64,000 nt of DNA from Chytridium lagenaria (lineage: Eukaryota > Chytridiomycota > Chytridiomycetes > Chytridiales > Chytridiaceae): NCBI GenBank assembly GCA_025449115.1, contig JAHLKC010000008.1:372001-436000 (forward strand). The letters are read 5' to 3'. The notes beneath the pieces are model-generated. The model was not told where the DNA came from, did no database searches, and saw only the letters and a program-made list of their open reading frames with translations. The translations under genes were made by a program, and so were the position numbers. Positions 44,901-56,857 of this stretch are shown in pieces; the stretch's first letter is position 1; each line of letters begins with the position of its first letter.

Positions 44901-46179
44901 GCTGTAGCGAAACGAATGAACTTGCTCTTAAATCTTAAATTAAAAGCGAGTCAAGAACTACAGGATATTGAATCAGCTTTCTTTTTCGAGCTTTTGGAGG
45001 CTATTCTTCCTTCCAGACTCACGCAGAATATGCTAGAGAATCCTATTTCATTTGGAAGGCTGTATTTGGAGCTCTTCGAGAGTAAGCTTCATCCGTTGTT
45101 GTTCTTGCATTTTCCTTTGTTTGTTACCTTTATTTTGTTACATTTGTTAAATCTAACTGTGTATTCAAGCTGTTACTGTAATTCACTTGGACATAACATC
45201 GTTCACCGTAATGTCCAGCAACATGCCGCCATCCGACCTTGTAGACCTTTTGGTAAGCTCTACGTATTATATATATTCCTTCTTCTAGCACTCGAACTAA
45301 TCAGATTTTTACATAGAATATGCTGTTCACACGGTTTGATAAAATATGTCAAGGCCACAACGTGGAAAAAATACTTACCATCGGTGACGCTTACGTTGCT
45401 ATGCGCATGCCCAAATCTTTTAAAGGATCAAGGACACGCCATCTTGAGGGTCATCAAAAAATTCACCCTTCCCAAGGGCCAACCTCTGCTGGAGAACATC
45501 TCCACTACACGTCACAAAACGCCTCTGATGGTCCGAACCAAAGAAGCGAGAACCCGGGCGGAAATTCTACAGAGACAGTGAAGTGGGACGAGAATGCTGA
45601 AGCTGCTATGGAGGCTTGCATTGCTGCTGTTGAGATGCAGGAGGCTCTTAAATCTATGATCATGACATGGTCTGAGGAGAGACCAGAAAGCGGGATCAAC
45701 TCTGACCAAATAGGTAAACTTCGCGCTAGGATTGGTATACACACGGGACCTGCCTTTGGATGCTTAACAGGTGAAGTTTCGAGATACTCGCGTTTAAGTT
45801 AACACTGTGTAGGTGGAGCTACAAAGATAAAGTACGAGCTTATGGGAGAGGCTATGGAAGTTTCTGAGCAGATTGAACGGATGGCAGAACCAGGAACAGT
45901 TCGATCATCCCTATCGACCATGTACCATGTTTTTCAAGGAATGGGACTTTTTTTGAATGAAATCATGGGATGGGAATGTCTACAAGCATCTACATCATTC
46001 AAGGACGGCCAGGAGCTCATTTCTCAAAGGGAATTTCTTTCATCGCCCGACGCCCAAAAGGTCATCTTTCCACAGATAAACCTTGTTCTGTTCAAACTCA
46101 TCCAGAGCCCAATACGGCAGTAATGGGTGCTGGCACCCATACATTATTCCTGTCCTTTGAAATAAAGAAGACGAAATGA
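41925..46179 (+). CDS. Membrane class III adenylyl cyclase, two cyclase domains, copy B
   Basis: Paralog of copy A, starting 263 bp after its stop. The start ATG at 41925 gives MYKQDDGESHEAV, then DEQWFSNDIIDKHTLYFP. The first membrane block is at about 42090-42760, ending VVNHWAMYILE and KKRLEIETRRLQERQ. Cyclase domain 1 (42940-43760) has FCVFVDFFSA, IEKIK with TISSKGLL, VTIGVAFGEIVAG, YDVYGDIVN and ASRMQTLG. The linker has GDDAIRSILISF and HWNHIDRFSLKFF. The second membrane block is at about 44310-44930. Domain 2 (45170-46179) has HLDITSFTVM, FDKICQGHNVEKILTIGDAY, LRARIGIHTGPAFG and KYELMGEAMEVSEQ. The C-terminus GISFIARR to SFEIKKTK matches the other copies in a shifted frame, so the end is taken at 46179. 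The residue pattern is as in copy A: C2-type residues first, both metal Asp second. Breaks occur near 44285-44300 and 44470. Confidence 0.83.
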
Positions 46180-46301
46180 GGTTATGATCAACCAGGATTG
46201 GTTTTCAAAGGGTTTACCATCTCGGAAATCTTCAAGATCACCAGTGCCTCTGAAGAAAGTTGTAGGTTGATGCGCCTTGGGTACTCGGCAAACTGTAACA
46301 G

Positions 46302-49300
46302 ATGTACCGACCCCATGTTTCTTTACGAAAAATGAGTGAGGAAGTCGGCGACCTGCATGATAAAATATCCGAGGAGCTGTGGTTCTCGGATGATATTATT
46401 GATAGACATACCCTATACTTCCCAGCTACTATGGAAAGAATCTTTACGAGAGAGGTATGGTGGTCGCTTACTGTGGCCAAAGTTGACGGTGTCTAGCATA
46501 TTGGGTCAGAGGATTCGCAGCTTATATTGAGGAATGTCTTGTGTGTTGGGTTGGTTTATTATGCCATATCAGAAGCAGTGTCCACGACAACGTTTTTAAG
46601 GGAGAAGAATACCAGTAACAGTATACCATCATATGTTCTGCAAGCGTTTATCTTCATCGTCACTGAAGTCGTGGGGTTCTGGAACCTCAAGCACTGTATC
46701 TTAAATTCCGAACGGTGGCGGCGGTTGCATTTAAGGGAAAGCGCGAATTATGTTCCTGTACCTCAGGGGATTGCTTATCTAAATCTCTTTGTCTATGCCT
46801 TTCGGTAAGAGCGGGAGTATTTTTTTCTGCGACTGATAGATGCGAAAGGAACGAGAATTATTGCTATATGGAGGAGTTTATGACGTGGCAGGTGGGGATT
46901 TTTTTCGCACGGGGAGTTAGGCTGATCATGAATTCGCTAGGTCTCCTCCATAGGATTTATTTATGTTCTTTCAGCCGCGATCATGGGACTTGCTTTCAAG
47001 GTGACTATATCACTTTCCTAGCTTCTTTAACAATAAAAAGTTCCTCCCCGCCGTCTTCATGTCCGCCGCTATCTTCTCCATGGTGGCATGGAGATGCGTC
47101 GTTCTTTTTGCCGCAGAAGCTAGTCCTGATTATTGGGTTCGATCGTTGAGCTTTATCATGCCCGCGTTTGTGGCATTCAGTATGAGAGTTCTTGCTTTTC
47201 TTCTGTTAACTTTTACCTAAGTTGTGAACCATTGGGCAATGTATGTGATCGAATATAGTTTTCGGAAACGCTTTATCACGAAAAAGAGACTCGAAATTGA
47301 AATGCGGAGACTGCAGGAGCGACATAAGGGGGTGGAAGGGATTTTAGAGTTGATTCTACCGACGGTATGCAATAATCTTAAGCTGGTTTTTTGCTTTGAT
47401 GAAATATGAGATAAGGCTTAACGGCATACATTTGGTTTTAATAGGATGTCATTGGAAGACTTCAAGCCTCCAATTACAACTTCTCAGCTGTTGTCGACCG
47501 GTTCGAGACAGCCTTCTCTATCTTCATCGAATTCATCTCTAAAAAGGAGTTAGATTCGATGAAGCCCGAAGAAGCACTTCGGTGTTTGAACGTGTTTTTC
47601 AAGGGACTTGATTCCATATTGCAAGATTTTCCTGAAGTAGAAAAGATCAAGGTATTTTTTACTGGAGGAGGGCTTATTTTAATGAAGCAATTTTGTTAGA
47701 CTATATCGAGTAAAGCGTTGCTGATTAGTTGCCCAAAAGGGGATGAAGAGGTCAAGAGACATGGGGATGCGATTACAAAGCTATGTTTTGAAGGCGATTG
47801 AGAGGTCGTTGCAGATGAGGAGGAATATCTCGGTGGGGATAGCTTTTGGCGAGATTGTTGCAGGTATGGATCTAGCGCGTGGTTTCATGATACTTGTGAT
47901 GTTTTCTTAAAAAATTTATCGTCTCATGATTTTTTACAGGAATTGTTGGAGTCCAACGCTTCTGTTACGATGTGTACGGCGATGTTGTAAAATACTTGTT
48001 AGTACCGGTTTTGGGGTTTTTTGAAACTATTTTGCTTTCGTATAAACTTACAATTCCATGTACAGCGAGTCGAATGCAAACATTAGGGATTCGACAATTT
48101 GCTCTCTGCACGGGCGAAGCATACCGTCAATTTTCCAAAGATACTCGTAAGCATATTCCTTAGCCTTAAAACCTAAGAAACTCTGCTAGAAACCCAGTGG
48201 AGAAGCGCCGGTGTCCACTTCGTCAAAGGCAAAGGCATGATGGAAGTCTACAGCGTCTCTAGTCCAAACAACCGCCGCAACACTGGTATCGATCTCTCCT
48301 CCTCTGCTGAAACCATGCGCAGTCTCCCCTCATTTCTAGATCTGGAAACGAATGGGGCTCTTGAACCCTTTGACAGGCCTATTGAAAATGAAGGCATGTT
48401 TGCGCTGAACGGGTCTCTCCCCATTACAAGCACGACGGATATTGATGTAGGGGATGCGGCTGTGCGTGCAGTGTTGACGGCGTTTAATCCTGCCAATGGG
48501 GTGTTTGGGAGTCGACGGAACAGGATTACGCCTGTATCTGATACGATATCTGCGACGAATTTATCAAAGGCGTCAGTGTCGTTGACGGATTTTTTGGAGG
48601 TGTTTGATACAACGAAACCGGTGACAAAGGCATTTAGCCAGAAAAGGGAGAAGGAGAAATCGGTCTCGTCCATGACGATTGAGGCGGATAAGACCGTGTG
48701 GCCTAGAAGAACGTCGATGACACCGCCCGGATGGCATAGGAGGACGTCGATGAACCCGACTTGGTTTAAAGTTCCTGGATTTGGGATTGTGAAAGATGTG
48801 AAGAAACGGAAGGAGGGGGAGAAGAACGCATCTTATGCTGTGATGATGGCTGAGCCCACCATGACCAAGGCGGCGGGGTTTGAGACGCTCATTGAAGAGT
48901 TTTCGGACCCATGGAAGCATATAGGGTGGCTTTCGTTGGTGTTTACAGATCCGGATATTTGGAAACGGTATCGTCGATATCTTCGGAAAGACGAGGAACA
49001 TCGATTGAGAACGTTGTTGTTGGAGGGGTGTCAGCGACGCTTATTTCATCCATAACTATTATAGTGGCGTCTCTGTATCTGCGTTATGTGAATCACGATC
49101 GACCTTCCGATCTTATCAAAGCCCGCACTGGTAAAGTTGCAAGACAAGGATTGTTTGAATCATCGTCTACGGTGGGGATGTGGGTGTCGATATCGTTTTT
49201 TTTCGTGCAGATGGTGATATCGTGGCTGCATTATGGTATCATCCGTCACGCCGTGTCCTTGCATCGACACAAAGGAAAGTCACACCATTAGGAAAACGCA

Positions 49301-51472
49301 AATACATCACAGGCACGAAATTCTTGAACGGATGGGCCTTGCATTTCATTAAAATCGTTACAGCTTTGGGCGTTCAGATCGGAGTGCAGGTCACTCCTTA
49401 CGGCCAAATCTGGTTATCCCAACAAGCCGTTGTATGCCTCTTTCTCTCCTATGCTGCCAACATTGAGTATGATTTTTTGGAACCCGGGATGCCGTTTTAT
49501 GCTGTGGCTGCCACGATTGTTGTTTTGACAATGATACCAAACATAGCGTTTTTTATGTGTGGGATGTCGACGATTCAGGATATGATGAGGATTGTGTGGA
49601 TGATTACTATTGTGTTGGGGGGAAGTATCGACATGCGCTTGCGAGACGGGGGAATTTTTTGTTGCATATTACGTTGATGAAGAGCAGGGAGTTGCAGGAT
49701 TTGGAGTCAGAGTTTATCTTTCAGTTGCTTGGTGCGATTTTGCCGGCGAGAGCGATTGATTATATGTTGATCAATTCGGAATCCGGCGGGGAAGTCGTAT
49801 TTGGAGAGTTTTGAATGTGAGTGTTTTTTTTTTTTTTTTTTTTAAAAAAAATATCATGTTATGATTTCTCTTTTGTCAAGCGGTGAGGTGGAACAGCCTT
49901 GGATATAATTGTTGTTTTGTTCACTAATGTTTGTATTTTTTTTAGGCGTCACTGTTATTCATATGGACGTCACTTCATTCACGGTGCTTTCAAGTATGAT
50001 GCGACCAGAGGACGTGATCGCTCTTTTGGTCGGTTCATGTTCTAATTATTTTATTTATTTTTGTTTTTTTGTGTTTTGCTTGCATGTAACTTACCTATGT
50101 GCACATATAGAATATTCTCTTTACTCAATTTGACGAGATCTGCAACTCTCACGACGTCGAAAAGATTCTCACCATCGGTGACGCCTACGTTGCCATGCGT
50201 ATCCCGCAATCCAACACTATCAAAATGTCCGAAACCATCCCTGGAACGCGCAACTTACATCCCATAAAATCCATGATACTTCCAACAAAACGCCGAATCA
50301 CCTTTCCACAGACCTTTTTAATCTAAAACCCACCTTCACAGCCGCGTTGGATGAAGCGACAAAGTTTGAGACATGCCCGCCTGAGTATCATCGACGGGAG
50401 AACCTGTTGAATATACCAAAGATGCCGTGGAGTGGGACGACGGGAACGGGGGGGAGACGAAAATCAGCGTCTGATATCATGGTTCCCACAGCACAGAAGA
50501 CGGGACATGAAGAAGGAGGGGAATCGAGCGCACAATCCAGCGACGAGGATTCAGATGGGAAAGTGAATCGAAGGACAAGTTTAGGGCTGGGTAGTAGTAA
50601 AACCCACGTCGAGTTCGCGAGTGTTTCCAACGTCTCAAGGAGGAGAGGCATTGGGCAAGTCTGTGCGTGCTCCTGCGATGGCTGGGAAAGGGGATGTGAG
50701 GATTGGACCGGATTGTGGAAGCTGCTGGGGAGGCTTGTAGAGCTGCGCTGGAGATGCAAGAGGCTGTCAGGAATCTTGTGATGAGTTGGAGGATTTAGGA
50801 GCGAGAGGAAGAGTGGATTTTCCTTTTGTAGCGCAGTTGGCGGGACGGGAAGATGGGAAGGAGGCGTTGGATTTGTTGATGAAGTTGAAGGTGAGGATTG
50901 GGGTGCATTCCGGAACGGCGTTTGGATGTTTGACTGGTGAGTTGTTTTTCTTCTTTGACTTAATTTCGTTTTTACTTTCGTTGAATTCAACAATAAGACT
51001 TTCTAACGAGACGTTTATTTTTTCGGCATTTTTCTTTTCTCAAAGGCGGTACCACAAAAATCAAGTATGAGGTTGTAGGTGAAGCCATGGACGTTGCTGA
51101 GACCATGGAGCAAAGAGCGACACCAGGAACGTGCGAGTGTCACGCACAACCATGAACTTGATTGTGCAAAGACCGCGGTCCACCCCATCTCAACATATTC
51201 TCCACTGACAATGCGCCATTAGGTGATCCTATGGAAGACGAAGATGGTACGTTACAGAGGCGCCACCTGAGCAAGGGCTCGCGTTTGTGACGAGACGGAG
51301 TAGTGATGGTTGGGTGTCTTTTGAGTTGAGAACGAGGAGGGAGGAGACGGCAAAGCGTCAACCAACCTCGGAAGTGGTAGGGCGATCCGAGAGTATATAT
51401 AGGAAAGAAAGAGACGCTGTACGCGAGGGCAAAGTGATGATGCAGAGGGTGTGTTTCGAGGACCCCAATTGA
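46302..51472 (+). CDS. Membrane class III adenylyl cyclase, two cyclase domains, copy C
   Basis: Third paralog, starting 122 bp after copy B. The start ATG at 46302 gives MYRPHVSLRKMSEE, then ISEELWFSDDIIDRHTLYFP. The first membrane block is at about 46520-47240, ending VVNHWAMYVIE and KKRLEIEMRRLQERH. Cyclase domain 1 (47450-48260) has FSIFIEF (first metal Asp is Glu), VEKIK with TISSKALL, YDVYGDVV and SRMQTLGI. The linker has GDAAVRAVLTAF and WKHIGWLSLVF. The second membrane block is at about 49010-49680. Domain 2 (49940-51310) has HMDVTSFTVLSSMM, FDEICNSHDVEKILTIGDAYVAM, LKVRIGVHSGTAFG and KYEVVGEAMDVAE, and a C-terminal GLAFVTRR and WVSFELRTRR. It ends CFEDPN at 51470-51472. Frame breaks near 47801, 47990, 49040 and 51130 are single-base and leave the conserved sequence readable in the next frame. 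Confidence 0.82.
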
Positions 51473-52143
51473 TAGTAAAATCATGAGATTACTGTGTAAA
51501 CAAACGAAATCAATCTTTTCTTTTTTTATCACTTTCTCGACTTTTGACTCACAATTAACCGATTGAGGGGTTCTTATTACCGCTCAGTTCCAAGGTTTTT
51601 AAACTACAAATAAGCCAGTGACTTTAGCGCCATTAAAGCTATAAAAAATGATTCGCCCATCTCCGCTTTGAACCCCACGTCCCTTTCCTCGATCCTTCCT
51701 CCAATGTGGCCGGCACCTCCGCTTGTTCAATCCAATTCATTCATTAATAAAACGTATTACCGAATACCGGCTCAACCCAGGACGTTGATGCCTAAATTTC
51801 TTTCCCGAGTTCTAGGCCTCCATATTTCTAAATGTGGTTCCGAAAAAGGGGGAAAAGGCGCTTGTGTAATTATAAAAAGAACCGGCGGAAGATTGTGCAA
51901 TTAAATTCCCGAATCTATTATGTGTCAAGGTTGAAACCTTTTTAAATTATTTAGTATTTGATGCAATGGTAATTGGTAAATGAGGGATGACTCATTGCTC
52001 GTTGTGATCCACTCCTCCAGGCTTTTACTGATCGACGAGTTGAAACCTCTGTTAACCGTCCTGCTGTCTTCCTTGTCCTCCTCCTCCTCTCTCTCTTCTC
52101 TTGTCTGTTTTCTATAAATAGATCATTTAATAGTGTATCACCC

Positions 52144-52170
52144 ATTATTATTATTATTATTATTATTATT
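52144..52170 (+). repeat. (ATT)9 microsatellite
   Basis: Nine consecutive ATT units. Confidence 0.9.
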
Positions 52171-52275
52171 CAATAAATAGAAAAAGACAAAAGAATGATT
52201 TTTATTATTATTTAATTGTACATAATAACTAAAATATTATTATATAATTATTACTATTACTTATTATTATTATTT

Positions 52276-52300
52276 AGAATTAGAATTAGAATTAGAATTC
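52276..52300 (+). repeat. (AGAATT)4 microsatellite
   Basis: Four hexamer units AGAATT in a row. Confidence 0.9.
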
Positions 52301-52512
52301 GTTTAATTAATTATTAAATAAGCGGAGGAATTGATTTTACCAGCAGCAGCTGCATCAAAAGAAGACCTTGTCGAAGGAACGGCTCTGAGTACAGCAGTTC
52401 TGCGGACTTCTGTCGTTGCCAGAGGGCTTGCGTGAGCCAGCCCGGGTTGAGAAGAAGGCTTTGCGTTGTCGGGCGTTAGTTAGATTGAGCGGTTATCTTT
52501 GTTGCCGTTAAC

Positions 52513-55500
52513 ATGGCTGCGAAACGCTCTTCGATGAAGGCTATGCCGATGGGATCCTTTATGTTAAAAACTTACCGCCCCAAACCCTCGGAAAACGTAA
52601 GATCTTACTCGTTTCCTTTCACTTCTCAATTTCCTTGTCTGCACCGTCACGCTCTATTTTGCTAGACCACAGTCACTTTGATATTTGAGTCGAGATGTTT
52701 TCTGATGTAATTGGGGGATGGGAATTTACGGATACTGATGGCAGATACTGATTTCTAATTGACTGTTTACATAAGACTTCGTCGGCGAGTTAGATACATC
52801 ACTAATGAAAACTATCTTTTCTGACTCCATCTGCTTGTTGTTTGAACATAAAACCCATTCATCGACCCACCCCATTGACTGGTCAGAAAAAGATACTGAT
52901 CAGATACCATTAGATTTGCGATAACTGTCGGACAAAGAAACTTAAATGCGACGGCTCACATCGACTTTGCGAGCGGCGCAAGAACGCAACAGATCCTCCG
53001 CCTCCCGGAAGACGAAATGGTCGAAAACTCATAGAGCGATCACATACCTCTGGAGCTCATGCCGGAAATGCTTCCCACAGGGAGCACGCTGCATCCCGAT
53101 CACGGAAGGATTGACAATGAGAGTGGAGTGGATGAAGATATGGAGCCTCGAGGATACCATGATGAATCGAGAATGTCGCATTCAGTGTCGTCGGCCTCTA
53201 CCACCCATACTTTGGCGGGTTCAAAATCGCATCCTGGATCGTGTGCCTCGTCAGCGAATTTTGCTGAACACGCGCATCATCACCATGGCCGTGTCTTTGA
53301 AGCACACGAATGGCGACCTACACCACTCTCCGCCCAGTCGTCCACATCAACGCTCAATTTGCCAAACTCGAATACACCTGTCTCAATTTCTGGCTCTGGA
53401 CAACAGCCACACAATGACCATGAGGATGAAGTAGTGATGAGGTCGGAGGAATATCGGGGCACAACCCATCCGCTGTTCAGCCATATTACACCGGAAATCA
53501 TGGCTATAACTACCCTTATACTCCCAGCCACGGCCATTACCACAGTTACCACGAATCTGACGTTGTGCCGGACCACGACCAAGACCCTCCTCCATATTAC
53601 CCCATGCCCGCCGCATCTTTCACCCGTCCCTCTTTCGATCCCTCGTCGATATTTTGACACAAATCAACCGCTCCTTTGTCTTTGACGAACGCACTTCCAC
53701 ACAACACAATCAGCTCTCACCAAAATCCTGCAAAACGTCAACGCATCTCATCATCCGCATTCCTACGTTCCTCCTCAGCATCCACATTCGCCATTCACCC
53801 TGTCAACACTCTCCCCACAGCTGATCTCAGACCTTGGTCAACCACCACAAATTTACCCCGTCCACCTTTTACCTCCAACAAATTCATCCCACTCGGACGA
53901 TATGCCTCCATTCTTTGTCTCAGCATCCAAACCCACATCCTCCACATCCGCCTCATCCGCTTCCGTCGCCATGTCCAACCCCACAGCCACCTCTTCAACC
54001 TCATCAGAAGACCCTAACCCTGTGATACGGGAATGGGTTCCACTCACTGACCCGTCGTCCCTGTTTCCTGTCCAGCCAAACGTTCTCAGAGCATCCCCTT
54101 TTGGCTCGGAAGCGTCGGACCGGTCGTCGTCGACTGCACCGTCGTCTTCGTTGAGGTCGAGTAGCGTTGAGGATGATGGGGATGTGGAGTGGATGATTTT
54201 GGAGAGGTTTTTGGGAAGTAAGGCTGAGAGTATTATTGAGGTTGTGGACCGGGAATCATTTTTGAGGAAATTGGAAACGAGGTTACCGGTTTTAAGGTAC
54301 AAAGATTATTCTTGTTCGTTTTTTTTTTTGTTTTTTTTAAACTTTCCTTCCTATTTTAAGAAAGGCCTTTTTTTCTCATTCGTTCCTTATTTTTCGTTTT
54401 GTTTGTTTACTAAAAACTGATAACATTGGGGGTTTTTTGTTTTTTGTTTTTTGTTTTTGTTTTTTTTTTAGATACGCTGTCTGTGCTTACGCTGCACATC
54501 ATTCATACCCCAAAGCTCCATACCATGTCGCGCGAAAATATTACATGAAAGCACGAGACCTCGCCAAAGCCTCAATTGGCAAACCTTCATTCCAAGCCCT
54601 TCAATCGCTCATTCTTTTACGAGCTTTATCGATGGGTACATTGTCCATCTTTTTTTTTCCCCGCACCGAATCCTCTGCTAACGTCTTTTAGCTATGTCGG
54701 ATAATATGCATGGATTTTTTTTCTTGGAGGCTGCGTTGAAGATGGTGAGGAAGTTTTTTTTGGGGGAGTATGGAGCTGACTTTTTTTTTTTTTTTTTTTT
54801 GGTTGATAGTCGTCACAGTTGGAGCTTAAAGTGACTTGGACGGATGGAAGGCTGGAGATATCGTCGAGTCGGGAGTTGGAAGATGATGTGGATTTAAAGG
54901 AGTTGAGGAAGTGTTGGATGGCTTGCTATTTTCATGATAGAAGTGGGTCTTGCCTCTTATTTTTTTTGTCTTGTATTTCAATTCCTTTTTTAAGTACAGG
55001 TTTTGCCAATTTGATCGGTTATTATTTTTTCTTTTATGGTTTCTGGCAAATTTAACAGACGGTTTTTTTTTTTTCTTCAAGTGGGAGCAATCGCATCCGG
55101 TCAACCGCATTTCCTTCCCGTCATCGGCGGCCTTCACGACGAGGCTATCTTGGATGCTGGTTCACCAGTAGATCTAGACTCCACCTCTTCCTCTACCACC
55201 CCACAACCCACGCTCCAGGACATCCCCGGCGTCTCCCCATCTCACTCCACCACCTCCGCCACACCAACAGCAAACCCCAGCCCAACCCCAAAAAGCGACC
55301 CCGACCCCCTCGACCACCTCATGAAACTCCTCGACATTGCCTTCCAGATCCACCGTGCCGCCAAAAAGCCCATTACCTGTGAACAAGAACTCCGCGATCG
55401 CTGGCACCACCTCGAAAGCGCCGAAGCCGCTCTTTCCTCATGGGCTTTTGGCGTCCCCGTCTGGATGCTCTCCGAACCCACTCTAGACTGGTGTCTCCAA

Positions 55501-56413
55501 ACCTTCAACTCGTCAAGCGACACCCCCATCCCATGGTCAGCCCTCACCGTTCTCTTCTTGTACCACTCCCTCCGGTGTTTTCTGCATCGACCGCGGTTAT
55601 CCCTTGAAGCTGCCTTGACGGATGCTGCGGGTGGTGTGGGGGGACTTGGGTTTGGAGGACATACGGATCAGAGTATTGTGAGGAAGTTGGAGGCGTTGGG
55701 GATTCCTGGGGCGGTGGAGGTGACTGCGGAAAGCGCGTTTGTGGTTGCGAGGACGGTGGCGAAGATTTTGTTGGCGGATCCGGGGGTTAGGGATATGAAT
55801 CCGCCGATGGCGTTTTGTTTGACGACGGTTAGCATTGGATTGGGGGTAAGTCTTTTTTTATATTTAAAGCGAGCGTCTGCCTTTGCGCTTTTTTATATCC
55901 ACATGGTGCTGCGTAGGGGCACGTGGGGCCTTTTTGGTGGAAGCGTAAATGTGTTAAATGCACAAAACATGTTTCCGCCCTCCCCCCCCTTGATTTTAAT
56001 GCTTTATTTTCTTTTATGTCTCAAACCATTTATTTTTTGTTCCATTTGATTTGTTTGCCAAGCCTGATCTAACACCATCTCTTTCTCCCGTCAAGGATCT
56101 CGCCAAACGCCGCGGCACCTACCTCCTCGCCGCCGGCGGCATGGGAGGATGGAAGAGCCCCCCACAACCGCGTCCCATCAAGGACGAGCCGACTCAAGGC
56201 AAATACAGCCGGCTTCTTGCTCATACCAATCCTGGGATGAGTCCTGGACCTGAAGGACTCGGGGAATGCCTTGAAGGTGTTGAGGCTGTGCTTGCTGTGA
56301 TGAGGAATTTATTGCCTTATTGGAATGTCATGCAGTTTGTGATGTTGTTGGAGGGGATTATGGCGAATGTGAGAAAGTGGGAGGATGATGTTGTGGCGAG
56401 GATGAGGGGGTAG
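52513..56413 (+). CDS. Fungal Zn2Cys6-type transcription factor, zinc cluster apparently incomplete
   Basis: The start ATG at 52513 gives MAAKRSSMKAMPMGSF. A phase-0 intron at 52597-52913 joins it to CDNCRTKKLKCDGSHRLCERRK, a Zn2Cys6 cluster in which four cysteines (spacing C-x2-C-x6-C-x6-C) are seen. The fifth is Arg and no sixth is visible in frame. A long low-complexity region follows (His/Pro/Ser-rich, to about 54130) with several frame changes, then a helical region resembling the fungal-specific transcription factor (middle homology) domain: CAYAAHHSYPKAPYHVARKYY, ALQSLILLRALSMG, MHGFFFLEAALKM, LKELRKCWMACYFHD, WCLQTF and ALTVLFLYHSLRCFLHRP. The C-terminal exon ends VVARMRG, stop at 56411-56413. 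Targets are unknown. Gene identity is good; DNA-binding ability is uncertain. Confidence 0.78.
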
Positions 56414-56857
56414 GGTTTTGGTATGAGGGTGGGAGGGGTGTTCTCAAGTTTTTTTTGAGGGGGGAAGAAGGAGAAGGGGGGTTGGAGGGGTATTGTGCTT
56501 TTTCTTATAAAAATTAACACTTGGTTCTTTTATTATTATTTTTTTTTTTTGTTTCTGCAAGTTTGTGTTTCTTGTATCGTACGTCTTGCTAAACATATCA
56601 ACTCACGCGCGTTTTTTTATTACATTTTTCGTACGGACTTGACGTCCTTATCGTCTGAATTTTTTGACCATCGATGACGACTCTTTATCGTTTGCTTTTT
56701 TTAGAAAAATCTAAGTGAACCCCTCACGGGTAACTTGTCAACCATGTACATAAATATGACGCATCATGACAACCCTAATACTTCAATCCTATAAAAATGG
56801 TTTGGTCGCCATATAAAAGACATCTGTAACCCCACCCTCTGTAACATACATTAAACC
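56414..56857. other. Intergenic region upstream of the universal stress protein gene
   Basis: 3' flank of the transcription factor (G-rich then T-rich), followed by the promoter of the next gene. No gene is seen. Confidence 0.55.
56790..56818 (+). promoter_or_regulatory. Two candidate TATA boxes, universal stress protein gene
   Basis: TATAAAA occurs at 56790-56796 and again at 56812-56818, which are 68 and 46 bp upstream of the ATG at 56858. Confidence 0.5.

Larger units (their letters stand above)
51473..52512. other. AT-rich intergenic region between cyclase C and the transcription factor
   Basis: It contains (ATT)n at 52144-52170 and AGAATT repeats at 52276-52300. From about 52330 the composition becomes balanced, probably promoter and leader of the next gene. 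An open frame at 51668-51904 has no recognisable similarity. Confidence 0.6.

Noticed and set aside
50388..50993. 201-codon minus-strand frame
   Set aside because: Antisense to cyclase copy C, where the plus strand carries conserved domain 2 sequence.
36682..51472. Cyclases as rhodopsin-guanylyl cyclases
   Set aside because: Those zoosporic fungal enzymes have one cyclase domain after a rhodopsin; here there are two cyclase domains, two membrane blocks, and Lys/Asp purine residues typical of ATP use, with no retinal-binding motif noticed.
51668..51904. 78-codon frame after cyclase C
   Set aside because: No recognisable similarity and no supporting splice or promoter signals.
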